Assembly (NCBI RefSeq): GCF_001039355.2
Contig: NW_019775669.1
Coordinates: forward strand, 39,273-87,072
Direction: 5' to 3'
DNA from: Lingula anatina
Taxonomy: Eukaryota > Brachiopoda > Lingulata > Lingulida > Lingulidae
DNA length: 47,800 nucleotides
Made by a program: the position numbers and the translations under genes. Under the pieces are notes generated by a model. The model had not been told where the DNA came from, did no database searches, and worked only from the letters and a program-made list of their open reading frames with translations. The first letter of the stretch is position 1. Every line of letters begins with the position of its first letter. Positions 39,712 to 47,800 of this stretch are shown here, one piece after another.

Positions 39712-40647
39712 ATGGCTGAGTTTGCGCAAGAAAACGTCGGTCTCACAGAGAGCATTCTGGAGAAAATGGAACGGGTTTTCGAAACGCACGTTTCGTCAGA
39801 TTCTCTCGTAGAAGAGAGGGTAGAGGCTGGTCCACATGGTGAGACGAGCGTTAAACGCACCCAAACCGGCAACAACCCGTATCAGCCAAAAAGTAAAAAG
39901 AAAAAGCCGAAAACTCGTATTCCGCGGAGATGGATTTTTACGAGATAGCAGACGATCAAAAAACGGAGATCGATGCAAAATTAGATCGTATGGAAAATAT
40001 GATCNTATAGCACCAGTCATCCAGACTAAAGCAAACAATTCAAGAAACCTTCTAATTGTCAGGGATTGATTACCCCACGAGTTAACCCAGAAGTATGGAA
40101 TGGGTTACCAACTAAAACGAAACATCGGGATTCTAAATACCAACGTATCATCAACAAGATAACAAAGGGGGCGGTACCACTATTGGAAGCAACCGACCAG
40201 CTGTTGCATTCAATTTCTAACGGAAAGAGCATGCCTGCTCCAGAGGATTTATTACCTAGGATGGTGGACGGTCTTCTCCTGATTTGTTCCTCAATTCATG
40301 GATTGAATATGATGAGAAGGGATGATATCAAGCCAGATTTATTACCAAACATTGCAAAGCCACTACTAGCCAATAGCAACCCGGTAACGGATCAGTTGTT
40401 CGGGGATGACCCTTTTAAAGTGGTCAAAGACGCAGGAGAGGGGAGAAAGTTGACAAAACAGACACCGTTTAAGCGAACCCACTCCCATTCTTCATCCAGC
40501 AGCAAGGGCTCTTTTTTAGAGAGACCCGGCCCGAGCCAGGGACGGTTCAAGGCGGAATACTGGCACAACAAACGATACTCGAAGTTTGCCAAGGGGCCAA
40601 AAAAGATGGTACAAAAGCAGCAGCACCATCAATACCACAAGAAATAA
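39712..40647 (+). pseudogene. DIRS-type retrotransposon Gag-like ORF, with gap and frameshift
   Basis: Start taken at ATG 39712 (AAGAATGG context), reading MAEFAQENVGLTESILEKME. A one-base shift occurs in the A-rich run near 39895-39905: the frame MDFYEIADDQKTEIDAKLDR continues to the N at 40005. After the gap, ITPRVNPEVWNGLPTKTKHR and VPLLEATDQLLHSISNGKSM follow, then a basic Ser-rich C-terminus ending at 40647. The PxVNPE(V/I)W block followed by a helical region is typical of DIRS-group Gag proteins. It overlaps the Pol frame at its end. Confidence 0.65.
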
Positions 40648-41699
40648 CCGTGAGTACTAGTACTGAAAAATTTAAAGCAGGAAACATAAAGAATTATCTG
40701 TCAGAGTGGAAAAAATTGACTCTGGACAAAGAAATTCTGAGATTAGTAACAGGGTGCTCATTAGAATTTCACACAATCCCACAACAACATAGAGAACCCA
40801 AACAAATACAGTTCAATGATCAGGAAAAAGAAATTGTTGAAGTAGAAATAAAGGAACTGTTAAGAAAGGGCGTTGTTGTGGAGACAGTGGAAGAAGAGGG
40901 ACAGTTTATTTCAAATATCTTCATTAGACCTAAATCAAATGGGAAGCACAGGGTTATTGTTAACTTGCGACAGTTAAATGAATTTGTCACGGTCAACGGG
41001 GAATTAAGTTTAGGCTCTCATGTTCTTGTTAAGAGATTCTTGAAGGCGGTATTTCACACCCGCCCTACATTCCCGAAGTATCAAAGTACATGGGATGTTG
41101 ATAAAGTGTTAGGATATTTGGAATCTTTATCCCCAGTGGACGCTTTAACTCTGAAACAAATTTCTTTAAAACTGTCAATGCTTATGTTACTTGGCTCGGG
41201 TCAGAGATGTCAATCCATTCTCTTATTAGACTTAAACCAACTTTGTGTTGAAGACAAAAAAGTGGTTTTTGTGGTAGATAAATCAGTAAAACAGTCAAGA
41301 CCTGGCAAGAGTCAATTAGTGTAAGAATTTGCTCCATTTATAGAAAATAAGAAGTTGTGTGTTGTATCTACACTATTTGCATATTTAAAGAAAACTGTTA
41401 CACTTAGAAGACATTCTCAATTATTCATAAGCTACATCAAGCCGTTTAATCCAATATCAAAAGAGACTTTGTCGAGGTGGATAAAAAATACAATGGGAAA
41501 TGCCGGTATTGATATCACAATATTTAAACCCCATAGTGTTAGAGCAGCTTCCACGAGTAAGGCAAGTCAGAAGGGAGTGCCACTTGCTGTTATTCTGAAA
41601 GCAGCCGGTTGGAGTAACAGCAACACATTTAATAAGTTCTACTGTAAGAAAATAAACGAAAACAAACCGGATTTTGGATCAGCTGTTTTTTCAAAATGA
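40590..41699 (+). pseudogene. DIRS-type Pol: RT start fused to tyrosine recombinase by internal deletion
   Basis: The frame overlaps the Gag end and reads SLEFHTIPQQHREPKQIQF, IKELLRKGVVVE, FISNIFIRPKSNGKHRVIVN and LRQLNEFV, the first RT blocks. After about 40990 the RT palm, RNase H and methylase-like parts are missing, and the sequence goes straight into the tyrosine recombinase: FPKYQSTWDVDKVLGYL, MLMLLGSGQRCQSI (first catalytic Arg), then, past an in-frame TAA at 41322-41324, LFISYIKPF, KPHSVRAASTSKA (His-x-x-Arg), LKAAGWSNSNTF and FY (nucleophile Tyr). It stops at 41699. All recombinase catalytic residues are visible; the RT is not functional. DIRS elements integrate by this recombinase instead of an integrase. 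Confidence 0.75.
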
Positions 41700-42934
41700 T
41701 AACATTACTTGTTACTAAAAGAGAAATAATTGTAAAATGTACTTCGTTTATTCATTAACAATTGTATATATATACTGTATATATGTTTGAGTGAAATACA
41801 CGGTATTCAGTTAATTACTTTCCTTATTATTTACATGTGTATAAGAACAATTCTGTTTATATGCAGAAGATGCCAACTCTGCTTTGAAATCCCACTTTAT
41901 CCCGAATGTCCCGAGAGGACAATAGGAAATAAAAAATTAACCTGTAAGTTGAAGCAAGAAATTATAATGATAACTTCTTGGTTGAAGCGCAAGCGCGTTG
42001 CTAGACAATTTTTTTTTCATTTAGACAGAATATAAAAAACCGGTCGCATTTTTAGCATTTGATACAAATGTTCAAAGTAAAACGAAAAAGCTATCTCAAC
42101 ATTCCTTCTTTTTAAAGGAATATTTCTCATTTCTCCGTTTTACTATGAAATGCAAAAATAAAACTACAGATTACAAATGTGATAGATAATAGAAATATTG
42201 TTGTTTTCGTTTTTCCAATATCAAACAAGTGAAAGTGATTAAAATGTACCTAGTTTTCTCTTTTTTTTAATAAGAAAATTTAAGTTTTTTAATTGAAAAA
42301 AAAACGGAAGTAAAGAAGTTTTTCTGATTTTCATTTTAGGAATGAAAATGGAAAAACCCTGTACTGGCACTTAGGCAGAAAATGCAACCATTAATTGTTT
42401 TGTAGAAAGCATCGGAGATACAGTAGAGAATTCCAAAACAAATAAAAATAATATTTTCTGACAAAAGAAAAATAATACGGCGATTGCGTCCTTGCCGTAG
42501 GTGAAATGATTGTTACTGAATATGCCGCTAAATCAATATTTACTTCCATGCCACTCTACTTCTCATTGTCTATTTTCATAAAAAAAGTACCCAATCAAGA
42601 TTCGTTTAGCTGCTTTGTTTTAACTGATTTTTCAATGAGATAAAATAGAATGCAAGTAAAACTGAATGAGTATAATCAATTTTAGCAACGGTAAGACAAA
42701 ATAATGATAATAATAAAAATTACATTATAAACATAGGATTGTAGAAAATTGACACAAACTTTCTTTTTTCATTTAGAATTGTATGCAAAACAATTTTATC
42801 GTGTTTCCCATTATTTGCTTTATATGAAAAAGAAAATCGGTGTTTTAACCCCCTCCCCCTTTCTTCGGACCTGTATGACACTCGGTGCTATATCTCAAAT
42901 AACTGTACAAATAACTGCACAAACGACATCTTAC
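41700..42934. other. Unassigned AT-rich region
   Basis: The first part (to about 41790, with a TA-rich tract) may be the right end of the DIRS element. No gene is supported in the remainder; several A/T homopolymers occur around 42000 and 42255-42305. Confidence 0.4.
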
Positions 42935-43041
42935 CCGTGTATAGCTGTCTGAACGTAGTGGTCACTAATGCTGGCAATACAGAGCAACGATATCAGCAAG
43001 AGAGCTAAATTCCACTCCGGCGTTCTCTTTGTCCTCGTCAT
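42935..43041 (-). CDS. Candidate first coding exon with signal peptide
   Basis: ATG at 43041 in GTCGAGATGA context begins MTRTKRTPEWNLALLLISLL and continues CIASISDHYVQTAIHG: a short basic start, a hydrophobic core of about 14 residues and small residues before a likely cleavage site, i.e. a classical signal peptide. The exon ends CACGG at a strong donor (GTAAGA) in phase 2. Two downstream minus-strand exons (38950-38831 and 38717-38612) continue in compatible phase and would give a protein of about 109 residues with several dibasic sites, as in a peptide-hormone precursor. The 4-kb intron would hold the DIRS remnant. Family not recognised. Confidence 0.45.
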
Positions 43042-44363
43042 CTCGACTGCTTCAATTGCTACAGTCTTGAGATAATGCACAGGCCAAGTGGGAAACACTA
43101 TTACTATGCATGGCGCGAAGGGCAAACTAACACGTGTAGGTGTGTTCCAGAAACTGTCTGTTTGAAGTGGAATAGCACAGGAAGTATTGTGCCTCACATC
43201 TTAGGGTGTACTGGCATCGGCGGCGTGTACTCTGCGAAGGGTGAAGTCACGGTGCGCGCGGCCGAGACGTGCATTTCCGAGGTTCAAAGTAACCTTTACA
43301 ACCAACAACACATACCAGTGCTGAGTGTATAATTGTATCTGACGGATTAACATTTCCTTGTTAACAGAGAAATAATCGAATAAAACAAGTTGAACAACAG
43401 AGAACCGATTTATGTCATTTTTCTAATATGGCAATTGGTAATTTTTAGAAGTAATATGATATGCAGTATATAAGATGACATCTATATTATGGTTGCTATT
43501 TAGACAGAAAATATTCTCCCCTTGCAAAACATGGTCATCCCTACTGCATTTATGTACACTGTTTCAAGGGTACCTATATATTTAATTTTATTGTGACATA
43601 ACAACTAGGCAATCGATCATCACATAATTTGAGAATGTGAGTAGTAGAATATTCTCCTACCTGTACATGTACTCCACTCGTTGCTCGGCGTTCATAAGTC
43701 CTTAGCAGTTTTGATCCTTGGTTTTAGATTATTTTGCAAATGTTTATTTGATAGGACCCAGGAGCGACCTTAATCGAGCCGCGATCTGTTTACTCCTAGG
43801 CAAGCGCGATACCTATCGCGATACCTATTTAAGTGTACCTCACCTTCCTAAGGTAGAATATCTTCTCACAGAAACCAAAGACAAATTCTAAAATACCTTT
43901 CACTGAGCGTATTTAATATCTTCCAAGCACCCAAGTCGAACCCTTATCACAATCCAACGAAACAACCAATCGATCATGCTGATTCTGCCTTATTATAACA
44001 TACAAAGGCACTCAGCAATGTACAGGTATATTGCATTCCTCTCTGCATGTCTTTGGGCAAACAGATATATGTATCCCACATGAACAAATTATACATGTTT
44101 CATATCGGATAAATTGCAGCTTCTCACTGTCATATATATCCTTCTTACATCTAGTCTAATCTCGACTCGATCACTGTATTCCTCTTCTGTACGGATGTTC
44201 ACAAGACACATTAAAACCACATGTTTACGTTTGTATTGAAATATTTCTGCTCGTATCCTTAAAGAACACCTGGTAACAGTCACATCTCTCCAGTCCTCAA
44301 ACAACTTCATAACAGTAAAAAAATGATTGTTTTTGCTCATGCTGGTATGTTTACAAAAACTCC
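43042..44363. other. Unassigned; possible promoter region near 43200-43300
   Basis: A GC-richer island with several CpGs (GGTGCGCGCGGCCGAGACG) lies 170-230 bp upstream of the candidate signal-peptide exon and could be its promoter. The rest to 44363 shows no gene. Confidence 0.3.
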
Positions 44364-44366
44364 TTA

Positions 44367-46310
44367 GGGCTGGGTCACACTGCGCTTGCAACCTTTTTGG
44401 CAACCTTTTTGCAACCACAAAATCTCGCGGTCACTTGCGATCACTTTGCGAGCTAATTAAGAAGTATGGCTAATTTTGATCGGCAAGCAGTCGCAAACCG
44501 GTTGCAACAAGGTTGCAGTATGTTATCTGCAACCTCTGATAAGACCATGTTCAAGCTATAGGTTACCAGACGCACACCGTTTGCCAAGCGATAACCAACC
44601 TGTTAGCAACCACTTGGTGATTGAAAACTGGTTGCAGGACTGTAGCACCCGCTTGTAAACTGGTAGCAGCAAGGCCGCACAGAATATACACGTATATGTT
44701 TTAAACATGTGGCGGTAGATGCTTTCTCATAAATTCATCTATCAGAAGACAAAAAAGGTCTATTCAAATAAATAAATTTTTTTAAAAAAAAGATGGGACT
44801 GCTATAATCATTGGCTTTGTTTACCTAAGAAGTAAAAAGAATAAAAAACCTCGGAAATACGTGGTGAGACCATGGATTGCAAGACGCCCCTTGTAAGGCG
44901 GTTACAAATATTTGATGAAAAACTTTTACTTGAAAATCAGGAAGACTTCACTTCCTAAAAATAGAACCAGCAATATTTTGCGAACTTTTTAACAGACTAC
45001 ACATGTACACTCTCGCCTAACGAAACCAGTGCTGTAATAAAAACATAAATTTAAATATATGTTTTAATCTTTATTGATCTTAGAAAATCCTTAAATATTT
45101 TCTTGTCTTAATATTTGATCTCTTTGAGGTCGCAAGGCCTGTGCGGTTACAATGACACTGAACAAAAAACCTCATTGCGACTTGCAAATGTCACCGGTTG
45201 CAAAAAGGTCCTCAACCGGTTGCAACAACTCGCAAAGTGGTTTCCAAATGAACGTTTGGTTTATATATGGTTGCACCATTTTCGGTGCAGCACCAATAAC
45301 CTCCTAGCCACCGAAAAACCTACTTGTGATTTCCAACCGCAACCGAATGTGTGGTTTTCCTTTTGTCATTGGGAATGTGAGTAGTAGCGTTTGCCACTTA
45401 CATATACAATACAACGTAATTAAAGCGTGAGAGGTCGTGCGCGTCGTGTACTTTTTACACTCTCATCCTGGTAGTGAGGATACCAAGCACTTCAAGGATG
45501 TTAAATTGTACGTATTGAAACTATTTCTATTTAAGATTATTGAACACATTTAACGATCTGTTCAACCATTTGTTTATAATTTTAATGGTTGAAAATATGA
45601 TAATAAATAGCAATTATACATTGCTGATTGAATTATTTTTATTTTCCCGTTGTCTCTGCATTCGTGTATTTGTATTATTGTTTATTTATATAATATGGCT
45701 TAGGAAAATTTAATGACATAAGCGATAAAAAGTTGATGGTATCAGTCTTGAAATTTATGTTTTCTTTTGCTAAAATATTATAATTTATTATCTTGATAAT
45801 TTGAAGACATACATGACAAATTATGAAAAAAAGTATTTGCCCAAATAGACCACCATCCTTCCCCTATTTTATAGCGGCCGCTTGCAACATTCCAGCGACA
45901 TATTTTCAAATGCCTGCGACCGGTAAAAAACCTGTTAGCTACCATGCGACTAAAGACCGTCAACCGACCATGAAGTTACAACTGCAGCCTTCTGCTGCCG
46001 ATTACTTGCGACTGGTAAGCCACCAGACGACTAAATGCCATCAATCGACCGTGCAGTTGCAAGTGGTATGCTACTGGTTATAGCAACCTACTGGCAACCA
46101 AGAAGAGACCGATAGGCAACCTTTAGGATACTGATATTTTCATCTTTAGTCGCACTTGTTGTCGGTGCACAAAAATGGCGTGCATGAGGCAACAATCGCA
46201 GGCGACCTGTTGGCAACATTATGCGACCACTTTAAAACCTATGGCAACCTCCTTGCGACTGAGGTTGCAAAAAGGTTCCAAAAGGTTGCAAGCGCAGTGT
46301 GACCCAGGCT
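44367..46310. mobile_element. PIF/Harbinger-like non-autonomous element, 1944 bp, TTA target duplication
   Basis: Left end GGGCTGGGTCACACTGCGCT followed by TGCAACCTTTTTGGCAACC; right end is the inverse, ending GCAGTGTGACCCAGGCT. Flanked by TTA (44364-44366 and 46311-46313). No transposase frame is present. GGTTGCAA / TTGCGACC type motifs are scattered through the left third, a patch at 45170-45360 and the right 400 bp, in both orientations. The short inverted ends and the 3-bp TTA/TAA duplication fit PIF/Harbinger; the superfamily is inferred. Confidence 0.75.
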
Positions 46311-46313
46311 TTA

Positions 46314-47800
46314 GCTAACCTCTGTTCAACACTGGTCGCGTTCACAAAATAATGTAAACATTGCAGAGAGAAAGTAAAATTACCCGAGAGAGAGAGAGAG
46401 AGTGAATTAAGTGATTTAAAGATACTTCTTTGGCTGCTTCGTAGACTTCTTGGCTGAACAAGCTGTATCTCTGTGATGAAGGATCCAGATGAAAAGTTGT
46501 TGCTGATACATGTAGGTGATGAATTCGGTCTCAGTATTGTCTCATGGAAGCTTCCTCCAGGAGAGACGGCCATCCTTTTTTAGTATTATATGATTACTAA
46601 CTAGCTATTTTCATGTCGCTGCAACATACGATGGTAATCTTTTGGCTGATGTATCCCGTTGTTAATGACACCTAATTACATCGGATCGTCAAACTCTTGC
46701 TGGACCGCAGAAACCGACATCATGGGGTTCACTCGTCTAAGGGACCATTCCCACAGATATTTAGATTGATCTATCAACTTAACCAGCTGAAATTATCTTT
46801 ACCCTCTAGCTGATTCGGTAGGCGTGACACACAATTAAACCAGTTAAAGGGATAATAACTGAAATTTCCTGGAGTAAACAACGATTTCCCCATACTTAAG
46901 TACCAATGGTTAATGAATCCATTTCTACATTCATACTTAGTCCCGGTTTTTTTTTTTTTTTTTTTTTTTTGAAATAATCTCTTAAGAGATTATTAAGAGA
47001 TTATTACAGAGTAAAGCCATCTATGGAGGTCATGTGGTCCGATGACAAGCTCAGATGTCAGAATAATAGCTATAACTGCCGTTTTTGCGGTAAAACAGAA
47101 TATATTATATTTATGTGAGTTCTTTGCAATGTTTTTTATAAAGAGATATAGATCTCATACGAATAGTTACTATCCTTTTAAGTTGATGGCAATTTAGTGA
47201 AACTCCAAAGGGAGTTAGACAGATCCAGATGGATCGATCTACGCATGGGAATCCAGTCTAAGCTATTGTTTTATTCCACAAAGTCAAAGTGCGGCAATAT
47301 AAAACGTCCCGAAAATCCAACCAGAAGTTATAATCCACGATAAACTGTATAGAAAACCAAGAAACGACTTGGTAACCAAAGAGAAGTCAGGAGAAAATTC
47401 AAAAACACAACAGAGACGAGGGGAAAACCTGATTCGCATGTACAAGGCAACTAAGTTCACTGAGCATGCGCGGCCTAGTTCTATCTCACGTAAGCCCTTT
47501 GCGAGTGAAGACGAGGCATAATACGCACTATCCAGACTATCATGGGAGTAATGACCCCCCCCCCCCCAACAAACACACACAAATACACAACCATCCAGGA
47601 ATATGACACATGATGCAGAGTCCGCTATAAATATTGCAGTATAGGCACGCATCGAAACTTTAGTGTCTCTTTAAAATATAAGAAAACAATATATGAAATA
47701 TAAATGAGATTCAAATAAATTACATGCATTGATTATTACTATTCAGCGCGCATCTTTTTTTTTTTTTTTTTTTTTTTTTTTTGGCAGTGTCTAAAAGTTT
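46314..47800. other. Unassigned region with homopolymers and a small hairpin
   Basis: No gene supported. T-runs at about 46948-46970 and 47755-47782, a C-run near 47556-47568, an AG run at 46386-46401, and the palindrome AATAATCTCTTAAGAGATTA at 46974-46993 followed by another AAGAGATTATT copy. A minus-strand frame at 46232-46573 begins MAVSPGGSFHETIL but enters the neighbouring transposon, so it is not a gene as it stands. Confidence 0.5.

Noticed and set aside
44367-46310. CRISPR-like or satellite array of TTGCAACC motifs
   Set aside because: Spacing is irregular, orientation is mixed and the genome is eukaryotic; the motifs lie inside a transposon.
47284-47652. 122-codon minus-strand frame
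   Set aside because: It runs through a C homopolymer, has no splice or domain support and no protein-like conservation signal visible.
1-47800. tRNA, rRNA or snRNA genes
   Set aside because: I looked for B-box-like GGTTCRA motifs with a plausible partner and for rRNA-like blocks and saw none that held up; a covariance search was not possible.

Overview
The window is eukaryotic, AT-rich, intron-bearing DNA that looks like a marine invertebrate genome; a mollusc or another lophotrochozoan is my best guess, but no single-copy marker gene fixes the clade. Most of it is repeats and mobile elements, many nested, plus a few candidate host exons. There are four single-N assembly gaps (14630, 16801, 22681, 40005), all inside or beside mobile elements, so long-range contiguity there is uncertain.

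Layout. 1-2828 (minus): 5' half of a two-ORF LINE, with an ORF1 carrying an RNase H1-like hybrid-binding domain, a coiled coil and an SGNH esterase domain, followed by an APE-type endonuclease at the start of ORF2. 2829-10528 and 24612-26535: about four copies of a 1.5-2 kb interspersed/tandem repeat (here 'repeat A'), full of TG, AG and AT microsatellites. Repeat A is interrupted by a 3' LINE fragment (5862-6517, plus), a 5'-truncated L1/Tx1-like LINE (6571-9137, minus) lying between AT tracts, and a 257-bp foldback MITE (10150-10406). Copy 3 is split by about 14 kb of nested insertions (10529-24611).

That 14-kb nest contains a head-to-tail series of copies of a Mutator-like DNA transposon. 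Each fuller copy pairs a minus-strand Mutator-like transposase gene with a plus-strand gene for a His-Me finger (I-PpoI / His-Cys box type) nuclease. Both genes have close TATA boxes. The copies are decayed in different ways; the transposase at 14631-16004 is open up to an assembly gap. A Ty3/Gypsy integrase fragment and a GC-rich minisatellite lie between two of the copies.

27159-31429 holds a decayed spliced transposase gene of the CACTA/EnSpm-like type (Transposase_21/DUF4218 relatives). 33238-34675 (minus) holds four phase-compatible exons of an unrecognised gene ending in a stop codon and an AATAAA, with decayed copies of its exons around them. 36820-38068 is a TIR element with a near-perfect 8-bp target duplication. 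38612-43041 (minus) may be a three-exon gene for a small secreted protein or peptide precursor, with a DIRS-type retrotransposon remnant (39440-41750) in its putative first intron. 44367-46310 is a PIF/Harbinger-like non-autonomous element with TTA target duplication and many GGTTGCAA-type motifs. The remainder shows no gene that I can support. No rRNA, tRNA, CRISPR or prokaryotic feature was seen.
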